Source: CAZCBX01 sp964497185 (lineage in GTDB: Bacteria; Bdellovibrionota_G; JALEGL01; JAGRMV01). From it: a DNA stretch of 64,000 nt. Below the pieces are notes generated by a model. That model was not told the origin of the DNA, ran no database searches, and saw only the letters and a list, made by a program, of their open reading frames with translations. The DNA lies in the NCBI GenBank assembly GCA_964497185.1, contig CAZCBX010000003.1:62001-126000 (forward strand), given 5' to 3'. Position numbers and translations under genes: made by a program. This document shows positions 16,870 to 24,734 of the stretch, one piece after another. Position 1 is the first letter of the stretch. Each line of letters starts with the position of its first letter.

Positions 16870-17565
16870 TTAAGATGCGCCTTTGTCGCCCTCTCCCTCG
16901 GCTTTGCCTTTGCCTTGAGGTTTTTCAGTGCCTTCAATTTCTTTTTTCTCTGAAGTCACTTCCACAGCGGTTGGATCCACATCGGTTGGCTCTTCCACTT
17001 TTTCTTCTGTGGGCGCAACCACAACGGCCAAAGTACGGTTTGAGAAATCAACAATTTCTACCCCGTCTGGCAACGTAATGTCGTTTACGTGCAGAGAATC
17101 ACCAATGGCCAAACCTGTAACATCCACCTCTAGTACGCGAGGCACTTTATTGGGCAATGCACTGATTTCAAGTGAACGGTTGGGCTGTTGCAAAATACCG
17201 CCCTCTTCGGCGCCTTTGGGCTTACCGACCAGTTCAACCGCAACCTCAGCTTTAATTTTTTCGTTCATGTTGACGGCTAAAAAATCGACATGCATGAGTT
17301 CATCGGTCACTGGGTGAACATGTGTATCTTTGATCATCACCATTTGTCCGTTGATGGTTTTGTCATCACACGACACTTCGAAAAGCGCATTGTCATCGCT
17401 TTCGCGAAGCACACGTGCAATTAACAATTTACCAACGCTTACGGGTACACCCGTATCCATATGACGTCCGTAACATACACCGGGAATTTTCATATCGTTG
17501 CGTAACTTTCGGGCTTCACCTTTACCGCTGCCGGCCCGTACATTCATTTCAATTGTATTTTCCAT
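16870..17565 (-). CDS. rplY: 50S ribosomal protein L25/general stress protein Ctc
   Basis: 231 residues, the long TL5/Ctc form that binds 5S rRNA. N-terminal L25 domain (GSGKGEARKLRNDMKIPGVCYG), then the C-terminal beta domain (VELVGKPKGAEEGGILQQ, VDVTGLAIGDSLHVNDI, LPDGVEIVDF). The last 40 or so residues are Glu/Lys/Gly-rich low complexity. The ribosome binding site AAGGAG overlaps the prs stop codon, seven bases upstream, so translation is coupled to prs. Confidence 0.95.
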   Translation of the reverse strand: MENTIEMNVRAGSGKGEARKLRNDMKIPGVCYGRHMDTGVPVSVGKLLIARVLRESDDNALFEVSCDDKTINGQMVMIKDTHVHPVTDELMHVDFLAVNMNEKIKAEVAVELVGKPKGAEEGGILQQPNRSLEISALPNKVPRVLEVDVTGLAIGDSLHVNDITLPDGVEIVDFSNRTLAVVVAPTEEKVEEPTDVDPTAVEVTSEKKEIEGTEKPQGKGKAEGEGDKGAS

Positions 17566-17572
17566 GATTTTT

Positions 17573-18529
17573 TTACTCCTTAATCAAAAACAACGAACTA
17601 ACCGAGTCGTTGTTGTGAATTCTTTGAATTGCTTCACCCAGCAATTTAGCAACCGAACAAACTTGAATGCGATCGCAAGCGCGCGCTTGCTCGTTCAATG
17701 GAATGGTGTTGGTAATCACCAATTCCACCAACTCCGATGTTTGAATGCGTTCAATGGCAGGCCCTGACAACACACCGTGGGTCACCGCACAGTACACCGA
17801 CGCTGCGCCCTTTTCTTTTAAAACACGGGCCGCTTGCGTCACAGTGCCGGCTGTATCTATCATATCATCCACTATCACTGCAACCTTATCTTTCACTTCT
17901 CCGATCACATTCATGACCTCGGACACATTGGCTTTTTCGCGTCGTTTATCAATGATGGCCAAGGATGCGTCTAGCGCCTTGGCATAAGCACGTGCGCGCT
18001 CAACCCCGCCAGCATCCGGCGATACCACCACAATCTCCTGGTCAATCTTGCTGCGAATATGGTCCACCAGCACGGGGGCTGAAAATAAATGATCAAAAGG
18101 GACATCAAAAAAGCCTTGAATTTGGCCTGCGTGAAGGTCCATGGACAAGACGCGGTTGGCACCTGCGGATTCAAGCAAATCCGCCACCAGCTTGGCGGAA
18201 ATGGGCGTTCTGGGGGCAACTTTTCGGTCTTGACGGGCGTAGCCATAGTAAGGAATCACCGCCGTGATGCGATCGGCCGAAGCGCGTTTGAGGGCATCGA
18301 TCATCACCAAAAGCTCCATGATGTTGTGATTGGCTGGATTGCACGTCGACTGAATCACAAATACATCCATGCCGCGTACATTTTCGCTGATTTCAACCCA
18401 CGTTTCCCCATCACTGAAGCGCTTTAAAGTCCGCTGACCGACCTGCAGGCCCAAATGGCTGCAAATCTCTTGGGTCAAATCGTCACTGGCGCTGCCGCTA
18501 AATACTTTAATTTTGGGTTCCATGGTCAT
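17573..18529 (-). CDS. prs: ribose-phosphate pyrophosphokinase
   Basis: 318 residues, full length. Makes PRPP from ribose-5-phosphate and ATP for purine, pyrimidine, His and Trp synthesis. Seen: KVFSGSASDDLTQEI, RFSDGETWVEI, PYYGYARQDRK, the DLHAGQIQGFFDVP loop, PDAGGVERARAYAK and the PRPP site VIVDDMIDTAGT. ATGs at 18529 and two codons on are both possible. In many proteobacteria ispE and tRNA-Gln lie directly upstream of prs; here an insert of about 2 kb intervenes. Confidence 0.96.
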   Translation of the reverse strand: MTMEPKIKVFSGSASDDLTQEICSHLGLQVGQRTLKRFSDGETWVEISENVRGMDVFVIQSTCNPANHNIMELLVMIDALKRASADRITAVIPYYGYARQDRKVAPRTPISAKLVADLLESAGANRVLSMDLHAGQIQGFFDVPFDHLFSAPVLVDHIRSKIDQEIVVVSPDAGGVERARAYAKALDASLAIIDKRREKANVSEVMNVIGEVKDKVAVIVDDMIDTAGTVTQAARVLKEKGAASVYCAVTHGVLSGPAIERIQTSELVELVITNTIPLNEQARACDRIQVCSVAKLLGEAIQRIHNNDSVSSLFLIKE

Positions 18530-18789
18530 CCTACCGCAGTAAAAATTAAGGTGTCCTTCGAGCGCCTTATGTATGGTAAAAATCCAAGGATTTCAAGCGA
18601 TAAAGCCGTAGAATGAGCCAAATTGCAATGGATCAAGCTATACGTGCGTGTAGGATTGGTAAAAAGTCATCCAATTCGTCTCATCACAATATATAAAGGC
18701 AACTTGAAGAGCAAAGCTTCGTTCACTGGACGTGTCCATACGCCCAAATAATCATTGGCATATTCGCATACAGCATCTATAGTTATTTT

Positions 18790-19152
18790 ATGAAAACGCT
18801 TTACCTATTGACCCTTATCACTTTCGGCCTGATCGCCTGTGGCTCCAAAACCGACGTCATTGGCGTGGGCGATGGCAAGTTTGAAATACTGTCCAAACAC
18901 GAGGAAAAAATTAAATCCGTGGACAAAGCGCGCACAGAGGCCATCAAATTTTGTGAAAAACGAAATCGCGTGGCCCAAATTGTCAATGAAGAAACCACCT
19001 ACGAAGGCCAAATGGACGAAGATGCCGCCATCATTGTCCGCAAAGCCGGTGACATGGCCGCTGTGTTGGGTGTCGACGATGGTTACGCAGGCTCGCGCGC
19101 AGCCACCAGCGATGCACAGTACATGACGCGTCTTACGTTTATGTGTCAATAG
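18790..19152 (+). CDS. small lipoprotein of unknown function
   Basis: 120 residues with a signal peptide and lipobox LIAC (Cys near residue 17). The mature part is charged and helical (KARTEAIKFCEKRNRVAQIV) with two further cysteines. I do not recognise the family. It is read divergently from prs, 260 bases away, at the start of the stretch that separates prs from tRNA-Gln. A 35-bp repeat with a hairpin begins five bases after its stop. Confidence 0.7.
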   Translation: MKTLYLLTLITFGLIACGSKTDVIGVGDGKFEILSKHEEKIKSVDKARTEAIKFCEKRNRVAQIVNEETTYEGQMDEDAAIIVRKAGDMAAVLGVDDGYAGSRAATSDAQYMTRLTFMCQ

Positions 19153-19156
19153 TTCG

Positions 19157-19191
19157 TTTATATTGGCTCTGCTTTCGCAGAGCGGCTTGTC
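19157..19191. repeat. 35-bp direct repeat with hairpin, copy 1
   Basis: Identical over 35 bases to 20440-20474, starting TTTATATTGG and ending CGGCTTGTC. Its centre is the hairpin GCTCTGCTTTCGCAGAGC, a 7-bp stem with a TTTC loop. The copies bracket the HEPN/MNT genes and the EamA pseudogene. Confidence 0.85.
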
Positions 19192-19229
19192 TTGCCTATT
19201 GGCCTGATATCTTGATATAGATAAGTGAT

Positions 19230-19586
19230 ATGTCCACACACGAATATAAAAAAGCCCTTAAGCGGTTAAAAGACGCGCTTCAACAGGAAAAAAATGAGTT
19301 TATGCGTGACTCTGTCATTCAACGCTTTGAGTTCACGGTTGAGCTCGCTTGGAAAACGGCTAAAAAACTCATGTTGTCTAGCACGAACTCTCCCCGCTCT
19401 GTGGTTCGCGAAATGGCGGATGAAGGCTTGATCGCGGACCCAGTCGTGTGGTTTAGCTTGATCGAAGCCAGAAATCTTTCTACTCATACTTACAAAGAAG
19501 ATCTGGCTGAAAAAGTATATGCCACGGCAAAAAATGCCATTCCGGAATTTGAAGCGCTCATGAAAGAATTTGATGAGCGGTCATAA
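19230..19586 (+). CDS. HEPN-domain nucleotidyltransferase substrate-binding protein (HI0074 family), likely toxin
   Basis: 118 residues, all-helical. It carries the family's RFEFTVELAWKTAKKL and the HEPN active-site motif R-x4-H in ARNLSTHTYKE. HI0074-type proteins pair with a minimal nucleotidyltransferase (MNT); in characterised MntA-HepT pairs the HEPN protein is an RNase toxin that the MNT protein silences by AMPylation of a residue near this motif. The next gene is exactly such an MNT protein, overlapping by 14 bases. Toxin activity here is inferred from family and layout. Confidence 0.88.
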   Translation: MSTHEYKKALKRLKDALQQEKNEFMRDSVIQRFEFTVELAWKTAKKLMLSSTNSPRSVVREMADEGLIADPVVWFSLIEARNLSTHTYKEDLAEKVYATAKNAIPEFEALMKEFDERS

Positions 19587-19881
19587 ATTTGGTTTATCTC
19601 CTGCACAATGGAGCATCTTGCAGAAAAATCTGATAAGGCCGCTTAAGGATCACCAATGCCATGTTTGGGTTTTTGGTTCAAGGGCCACTGGAAACCACCG
19701 ACCTTTTTCGGACATTGATATTCTGTACCAGCCTTCTTCGACACTTCCGGAGCATCTCATCGGCGCCATTGAAGAAAATATGGAGCTTAGCGCATTGCCC
19801 ATCAAAGTTGATCTTGTCTCCAACGAAGACTTGGCTGAAAGCTACAGGGACACCGTTGAAAAACAAAAAATAGAAATATAG
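19573..19881 (+). CDS. minimal nucleotidyltransferase (MNT) antitoxin-like protein
   Basis: 102 residues from the ATG at 19573. The nucleotidyltransferase motif is clear: FGSRATGNHRPFSDIDIL (GSx10SDxD), with a third acidic residue in IKVDLV. Such proteins transfer AMP, and act as the antitoxin partner of HEPN proteins. The start lies inside the upstream HEPN gene, so the pair is translationally coupled with the toxin first. It sits in the prs/tRNA-Gln accessory insert. Confidence 0.88.
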   Translation: MSGHKFGLSPAQWSILQKNLIRPLKDHQCHVWVFGSRATGNHRPFSDIDILYQPSSTLPEHLIGAIEENMELSALPIKVDLVSNEDLAESYRDTVEKQKIEI

Positions 19882-20008
19882 CTTCATGGGTTGGCTGGTG
19901 TGCCTACGGCCCGCCTGCAAATCTATAGCTATTGACGATGAATCTTGACCTCTACCACTTTCTCATCCTGCGTGGCTAAGAAAATTCAACTCAATATTCA
20001 ATACACCG

Positions 20009-20283
20009 CTATGAACTTGTTTTTCGAATAGTTTGAATAACTTTGTCATTGGTCAAAAGAATTGCAATGAAGATGAGCAATGCACCCAATACAATGGTCG
20101 AGGATATTTTTTATAGTAATTAAAAAAGAATAAAAAAAGCGCAACAAGTAAAAAGCATCCCGCAAGAAAAGCAAACACAGGTATGTCTTCTAAACCGATT
20201 TTTGCCATGGGATAACTTGCACCCCAGAAAAAAGAAGCAACGATTATCGCCATCAATGGCACTGTCTTGCTTTGCAAATTCAT
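20009..20283 (-). pseudogene. EamA/DMT-family transporter remnant with internal deletion
   Basis: The frame starting at 20283 (ATG) gives about 60 residues of a normal EamA N-terminus (VPLMAIIVASFFWGASYPMA, then a second helix). It then shifts frame near base 20098. In the shifted frame a typical EamA C-terminus follows (TIVLGALLIFIAILLTND...) ending at the TAG at 20009. A full EamA protein has about 290 residues with ten helices, so about 200 residues have been lost in one internal deletion, with a frame change at the junction. It cannot be a working exporter. Confidence 0.75.
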
Positions 20284-20360
20284 GTCGTGAATACCTACCG
20301 TAAAGACTAAAAAGCTAAAACCGTTTTTTTTAGATGGTCTTGTTTCCATATTATGTAGGA

Positions 20361-20382
20361 AATTGGATGGGGCGGAAGGATT
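20361..20382. repeat. duplicated 3' end of tRNA-Gln (att-like site, distal copy)
   Basis: 22 bases identical to 20560-20581, which is the CCA end, acceptor and start of the T arm of tRNA-Gln. The copy contains GGATGGGGCGGAAGGATT and has no tRNA body behind it. Duplication of a tRNA 3' end is the usual scar of tyrosine-recombinase integration. No integrase gene is present. Confidence 0.8.
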
Positions 20383-20559
20383 TAGGGCGCTGGCGCGCCC
20401 TCGCTGCGTTGGTGATTCCAAAGGCTTTGCCTTTGGCTTTTTATATTGGCTCTGCTTTCGCAGAGCGGCTTGTCGAACCTTTTTCCGATTCTCATCCTTC
20501 CAGATAGTGCTCTGGCTGAAACGTATCATTAACATTTGTGGTTTTGTTGTTTTTTTAAA
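20383..20559. other. non-coding remnant between tRNA-Gln end copies
   Basis: 177 bases between the two tRNA-end copies. It holds GCGCCCTCGCTGCGTTGG (related to the palindrome core seen elsewhere), the perfect hairpin CCAAAGGCTTTGCCTTTGG at 20418-20436 followed by a T-run, and copy 2 of the 35-bp repeat at 20440-20474. The open frame across it on the minus strand is an extension of the EamA remnant and does not look coding. Confidence 0.6.
20440..20474. repeat. 35-bp direct repeat with hairpin, copy 2
   Basis: Exact match to 19157-19191, 1,283 bases downstream in the same orientation. It lies inside the interval between the two tRNA-Gln end copies, directly after a second hairpin of the same style. 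Confidence 0.85.
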
Positions 20560-20581
20560 AATTGGATGGGGCGGAAGGATT
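20560..20581. repeat. tRNA-Gln 3' end, proximal copy of the att-like repeat
   Basis: The true tRNA copy of the 22-bp direct repeat (partner 20361-20382, offset 199 bases). It includes the encoded CCA, the 3' acceptor strand and part of the T stem. Confidence 0.8.
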
Positions 20582-20637
20582 CGAACCTTCGCATGACAGG
20601 ATCAAAACCTGTTGGCTTACCGCTTGCCGACGCCCCA
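20563..20637 (-). tRNA. tRNA-Gln (anticodon TTG), CCA encoded
   Basis: The minus strand folds as a cloverleaf: acceptor TGGGGCG pairing with CGCCCCA, D arm with AAGCGGTAAG, anticodon stem CAGG/CCTG around loop TTTTGAT (anticodon TTG), and T arm AAGGTTCGAATCCTT. The CCA is encoded, with a U at position 73. U1-A72 is the pair known to be read by GatCAB amidotransferases, and gatCAB lies 15 kb away. It sits between ispE and the accessory insert. Confidence 0.96.
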
Positions 20638-20691
20638 TTGAGGTCACTGCTTTCACCAAAGTGGTGAGAACGCTTTTGCGATTTGTGCGTT

Positions 20692-21564
20692 TTACCACTG
20701 TGTTTTTCGCAAGTCAACGGTCTTGATCACCTTTTGTGCATGTGCATGGTCGCCCAGCGCGTTGGCGGCTTGTTGCGCTTGAGGTTCGTCCTCAAATAAA
20801 CCAAACACCGCACTGCCGCTGCCCGATAACTGAGCATGCAGGGCTCCTTGTGCCAACAAGCCATGGATGGCTGAGGCCAACCACGTTTCATTCACGGCAG
20901 CGGCGAAATCATTGCCAAAGGGTTGAATTTGCTCAAATGCGCGCCAATGGTTTGGTATAAAGGCTTCGCTAGGTAAAAGGTTGGACTTGGGTTGCGCTTT
21001 TTGTCCAGCGCGGGATAACCGTTGATACATCTGACCCGTATTGCAATGAACGCCTGGACACACCACCACCAAAGACAGCGAGGGGGCATCACCACCCGTA
21101 ATCCATTGATCACCCCGACCGTCCATGTGCGCCCACGTGCATTCTGTGGCAAAAAACGGCACATCCGCGCCCAGCTCCCGTGCACCCTGCATCAGAATCT
21201 GATGGTCTAAGGGTTGCGGCACCCATTGGTTGAGCGCTTGAAGCATCACACCCGCATTGCTGCTACCACCGCCCAACCCAGCACCCATGGGAATGGTTTT
21301 ATGAAGTACAATGTCTGCACCCACATTCGTTTGAATTTGCGTGGCAAACCAGCGGCAGGCTTTGAATATCAAGTTATCGTCATTTTCCAACTCTGGGTAG
21401 CCAGGCACCGACAGAGACCAAGCCCCCGACTCATTCCAAGCAATTTCAAGTTCGTCCATCATGTCAATTTTCACCATCAGTGTTTCCACCCAGTGAAAAC
21501 CATCGGGCATTTTGCCCCCCACTTTGAGCGAAAGATTCACTTTGGCCGGACTTTGAACACGCAT
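20692..21564 (-). CDS. ispE: 4-(cytidine 5'-diphospho)-2-C-methyl-D-erythritol kinase
   Basis: 290 residues, GHMP kinase of the MEP isoprenoid pathway. Seen: SPAKVNLSLKVGGKMPDGFH, the ATP loop PMGAGLGGGSSNAGVML, LGADVPFFATECTWAHMDGR and the C-terminal LSGSGSAVFGLF. It is 54 bases upstream of tRNA-Gln on the same strand, the conserved ispE-tRNA-Gln-prs layout. Confidence 0.95.
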   Translation of the reverse strand: MRVQSPAKVNLSLKVGGKMPDGFHWVETLMVKIDMMDELEIAWNESGAWSLSVPGYPELENDDNLIFKACRWFATQIQTNVGADIVLHKTIPMGAGLGGGSSNAGVMLQALNQWVPQPLDHQILMQGARELGADVPFFATECTWAHMDGRGDQWITGGDAPSLSLVVVCPGVHCNTGQMYQRLSRAGQKAQPKSNLLPSEAFIPNHWRAFEQIQPFGNDFAAAVNETWLASAIHGLLAQGALHAQLSGSGSAVFGLFEDEPQAQQAANALGDHAHAQKVIKTVDLRKTQW

Positions 21565-21664
21565 CCATCCCCTCTATCACACCCACCCTCAAAAAAAATC
21601 AAATTGCACCCCCCACTCATTTTGATACGCTACTAACCATGAACAAAGACCCCAAACCCATATC

Positions 21665-21765
21665 GCAAAATAACTGGACTGAGATATTTTTGGTCTGACC
21701 AAGGCCACACTGAGCGAGTTCCCGCAGCGTGCTAGCGGCACGTGAGGACAACGAGTGAGGGAGAA
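21665..21765. repeat. intergenic repeat-like stretch between ispE and yebC
   Basis: In the 254-base divergent gap. It opens with ACTGAGATATTTTTGG...AAGGCC, close to ACCGAGATATTTTTTA...AAGGCC at 52829-52857, and continues with a small hairpin CGTGCTAGCGGCACG. On the minus strand TTGTCCTCACGTGC...GCTGCGGGAAC resembles the TCCTCGC...GCGGAG core. The promoters for ispE and yebC should also lie here, but I cannot place them with confidence. Confidence 0.4.
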
Positions 21766-21818
21766 CGCAGGGCAGAGCAAAAAGATCCAGTCCCTCTATA
21801 CGAAGAAAGAACCCAAAG

Positions 21819-22568
21819 ATGGCAGGACATAACAAGTGGAGCAAAATCAAACGAGCCAAAGGGGCCAATGACGCCAAACGCGGAAAAATTTACACCAAGC
21901 TGATTCGTGAAATCACGGTGGCCGCTAAAGAGGGTGGCCCCGACCCAGAAGGCAATCCGCGCTTGCGTACGGCCATTGCCACAGCGCGCGGTGAAAACAT
22001 GCCCAAAGACAACATTGAACGCGCCATTAAAAAAGGTTCGGGCGGCTTGGACAATGTGGTTTACGAAGAAGCTGTGTTTGAAGGCTATGGGCCCAATGGT
22101 GCTGCAGTCATCATTGACGTGCTTACCGACAATCGAAATCGAGTGGTTCCCGAAATTCGGCACGCGCTTTCCAAACACGGTGGCAATCTTGGTGAAAACG
22201 GCTCGGTCGCCTGGAACTTCGAAACCCAAGGTTACTTGGCCATCGAAAAAAAAGAAGGTTTGGAAGAAGAAACACTCATGGAACTCGCGCTGGAAGCAGG
22301 GGCCATTGACTTTCAAGCCGACGAGCAAGGTTTTGAAGTATTTACTGAGCCCACCGATTTTGTGGATGTCAAAACAGCGTTAGAAAAGCATGGCATTGAA
22401 CTGGCCAAAGCCCAGATCTCCAAGCTGCCCAAGACCATGGTTGCTTTGGAGGGCAAAGACGCCGAAAAAATGTTAAAAATCATTGAGGTGTTGGAGGACA
22501 ACGATGACGTGCAAAACGTATGGACCAACGCCGACATCGACGAAGAAGCGATGGACCATGTCGCATAA
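21819..22568 (+). CDS. yebC: YebC/PmpR family protein
   Basis: 249 residues. Near-universal family with the signature MAGHNKWSKIKRAKGANDAKRGKIYTK at the N-terminus (residues 1-27), then GGPDPEGNPRLRTAI and EGYGPNGAAVIIDVLTDN. Members have been described as transcription regulators and more recently as translation factors acting at proline stretches. It is placed directly before ruvCAB, the usual position, and its end overlaps the ruvC start by 11 bases. Confidence 0.95.
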   Translation: MAGHNKWSKIKRAKGANDAKRGKIYTKLIREITVAAKEGGPDPEGNPRLRTAIATARGENMPKDNIERAIKKGSGGLDNVVYEEAVFEGYGPNGAAVIIDVLTDNRNRVVPEIRHALSKHGGNLGENGSVAWNFETQGYLAIEKKEGLEEETLMELALEAGAIDFQADEQGFEVFTEPTDFVDVKTALEKHGIELAKAQISKLPKTMVALEGKDAEKMLKIIEVLEDNDDVQNVWTNADIDEEAMDHVA

Positions 22569-23118
22569 ACCCACTTCCACCATTCGCGTGTTGGGCGTTG
22601 ATCCCGGCACGCGCATTACTGGATTTGGCGTGGTTGGAAAAAAAGGCACGCACTTAACACACGTAGACAGCGGCGTGGTCAAACTGCCTGCCGCCCAGCC
22701 CTTATCTGAAAAATTATTGGCCATTCACCTGCATTTGCTCGCACAAATTGAGCTGCACAAACCAGACGCCTTGGCCATTGAAGCTGCGTTTTTTGCTAAA
22801 AATGTTCGCTCGGCCATGGTGCTTGCCCACGCGCGGGGCACCATTTTAATGACCGCCGCGCAAGCTGGCATCCCTATTTTTGAATACTCCGCATTGGAAG
22901 TTAAACAAGCCAGCGTAGGCTATGGCCGGGCCACCAAAGAACAAGTATTTGATATGGTGATGCGGTTGCTCAATCTTCAAAAAACACAGATCCAAAGCAT
23001 GGATCAGACCGATGCCCTGTCATGCGCCATTTGCCATTTGAATCGTTTTGATCTAGAACAAAAAGTGCAGGCCGGCAATCAAGTTGGCGCCCGCATAAAA
23101 AGGCAGCATCGCACATGA
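22558..23118 (+). CDS. ruvC: Holliday junction resolvase RuvC
   Basis: 186 residues from the ATG at 22558 inside the yebC end; the frame is open further upstream but lacks homologous sequence. RNase H-fold nuclease that cuts Holliday junctions symmetrically. Acidic active-site residues are in LGVDPGTRITGFG, AIEAAFFAKN and MDQTDALSCAICH. The end overlaps ruvA by four bases (ATGA). Confidence 0.95.
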   Translation: MSHKPTSTIRVLGVDPGTRITGFGVVGKKGTHLTHVDSGVVKLPAAQPLSEKLLAIHLHLLAQIELHKPDALAIEAAFFAKNVRSAMVLAHARGTILMTAAQAGIPIFEYSALEVKQASVGYGRATKEQVFDMVMRLLNLQKTQIQSMDQTDALSCAICHLNRFDLEQKVQAGNQVGARIKRQHRT

Positions 23119-23711
23119 TTGGATATCTTCAAGGCACATTGCTCGACATTGCCGCAGACACCATGCTCATTGATGTGCAAGGCGTAGGCTACGAAGTGCT
23201 CACCCCGCAGCGCCAAGATTTACAAGTACCTCTGGGCCAACCCATCACCCTATACATCCACACCCACGCACGCGAAGACGCTCTGAATTTGTTTGGCTTT
23301 CCCACCAAACAGGAAAAAGAACTTTTTCTACGTTTAATTAAAGTCTCCGGCGTAGGTGCCAAAACAGCGCTTGGCATATTAACCGGCTATGCCCCCGACA
23401 AATTGGCACCGATGATTGCCCGTCGCGACACCCAAGGCCTCTGCACCATCAAAGGCATTGGCAAAAAAGCCGCTGAAAAAATTGTGCTGGAATTGGCCGA
23501 CCAAATGGAATCATTTGCATTCAATGCTGTCCCTTCATCGGTGTTAAGCGCGGGCGCTCCGATGGATGCCGATCAAGAGCTGGTTTCTGCCCTCATCAAT
23601 TTGGGTTACAAGCGCAATCACATTGAACAAGTGCTGGCCCAGCAAACCTTTGAAGAAAATGCTTCTTTTGATCAAAAATTTCGTCAATCTCTGCAAAGTT
23701 TGAGTGGATAG
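23115..23711 (+). CDS. ruvA: Holliday junction branch migration protein RuvA
   Basis: 198 residues. Tetramer that holds the Holliday junction and loads RuvB. OB-fold N-terminus (MIGYLQGTLLD, GVGYEVLTP), helix-hairpin-helix motifs (LIKVSGVGAKTALGIL and LCTIKGIGKKAAEKIV), and a C-terminal RuvB-binding domain (ELVSALINLGYKRNHIEQV). ATGA overlap with ruvC. Confidence 0.96.
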   Translation: MIGYLQGTLLDIAADTMLIDVQGVGYEVLTPQRQDLQVPLGQPITLYIHTHAREDALNLFGFPTKQEKELFLRLIKVSGVGAKTALGILTGYAPDKLAPMIARRDTQGLCTIKGIGKKAAEKIVLELADQMESFAFNAVPSSVLSAGAPMDADQELVSALINLGYKRNHIEQVLAQQTFEENASFDQKFRQSLQSLSG

Positions 23712-23712
23712 C

Positions 23713-24732
23713 ATGCGCGAAGTTCATCCAGAAATCCAACACGAAACCGAAGCCCATCAAGAGTACAACCTGCGTCCCCAAACGCTCGATCAGTATGTGG
23801 GTCAAAGCAAAATCAAAGCCAAATTGGAAATATACATTCAGGCCTGCCAACAGCGGGGTGAAGCCATGGATCACGCTTTGTTTTCAGGGCCACCCGGCCT
23901 GGGTAAAACCACCCTGGCCAACATCATTGCTTCCGAATTGGGCGTATCGCTGCGCTCTACCTCAGCGCCTGTCATCGAGAAAGCAGGCGACTTGGCCGCC
24001 ATCCTCACCGCCCTGGAACCCAAAGACGTATTGTTTGTGGATGAAATTCATCGCCTGAACCGCACCGTCGAAGAAATTTTGTACCAAGCCATGGAAGACT
24101 ACCGTTTGGACATCCTCATTGGTCAAGGACCTTCGGCCAAAACAGTAAAAATCGACATTGCCCCCTTCACCTTGGTGGGCGCTACCACCCGAACAGGCTT
24201 ATTAACCTCACCTCTGCGGGATCGATTTGGCGTGGTGGAAAGACTTGAATTTTACTCCACCCAAGAGCTGGCCACCATCGTCAGCCGCTCGGCTCAAATT
24301 TTGGGCATCACCATTGAAGACAAAGCGGCCAATGAAATCGCCCGCAGGTCCAGGGGCACGCCACGCATCGCCAACCGATTGCTCAAACGAATTCGCGACT
24401 TTGCGCAGGTCAAAAGCGATGGCAACATTAACTTTGCCATCAGTCAAGAAGCCCTCACGCTTCTTGAAGTAGACCAAGAAGGGTTTGATCCGATGGATCG
24501 CAAAATCCTCACCACCATCATTCACAATTTTGACGGTGGCCCCGTCGGTCTGGATACACTGGCCTCCACCATCAGCGAAGAACGCCACACCCTCGAAGAA
24601 GTATACGAACCATTTTTATTGCAAAAAGGGTTTTTAACCCGCACTCCCCGCGGCCGAATGGTGACCAGCAAAGCTTACGACCACCTAAAGTTAACCGGCC
24701 GCACGCCACCACCTGCCCAACCTTTATTGTAG
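23713..24732 (+). CDS. ruvB: Holliday junction branch migration helicase RuvB
   Basis: 339 residues from the ATG at 23713 one base after the ruvA stop; a GTG at 23704 is a weaker alternative. AAA+ motor of branch migration. Walker A GPPGLGKTTLAN, Walker B VLFVDEIHRLN, sensor 1 LVGATTRTGLLTSPLRDRFG, arginine finger and winged-helix C-terminus (FLQ-type LLQKGFLTRTPRGR). Ends three bases from a convergent gene. Confidence 0.97.
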   Translation: MREVHPEIQHETEAHQEYNLRPQTLDQYVGQSKIKAKLEIYIQACQQRGEAMDHALFSGPPGLGKTTLANIIASELGVSLRSTSAPVIEKAGDLAAILTALEPKDVLFVDEIHRLNRTVEEILYQAMEDYRLDILIGQGPSAKTVKIDIAPFTLVGATTRTGLLTSPLRDRFGVVERLEFYSTQELATIVSRSAQILGITIEDKAANEIARRSRGTPRIANRLLKRIRDFAQVKSDGNINFAISQEALTLLEVDQEGFDPMDRKILTTIIHNFDGGPVGLDTLASTISEERHTLEEVYEPFLLQKGFLTRTPRGRMVTSKAYDHLKLTGRTPPPAQPLL

Positions 24733-24734
24733 TT

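Noticed and set aside
18530..18789. Possible tRNA or RNA gene upstream of prs
   Set aside because: No cloverleaf, strong hairpin or conserved element found; it most likely holds the prs and lipoprotein promoters.
20284..20535. N-terminal extension of the EamA remnant as a real fusion protein
   Set aside because: The extension translates hairpin repeats and the tRNA-end copy, so it is read-through of non-coding DNA.
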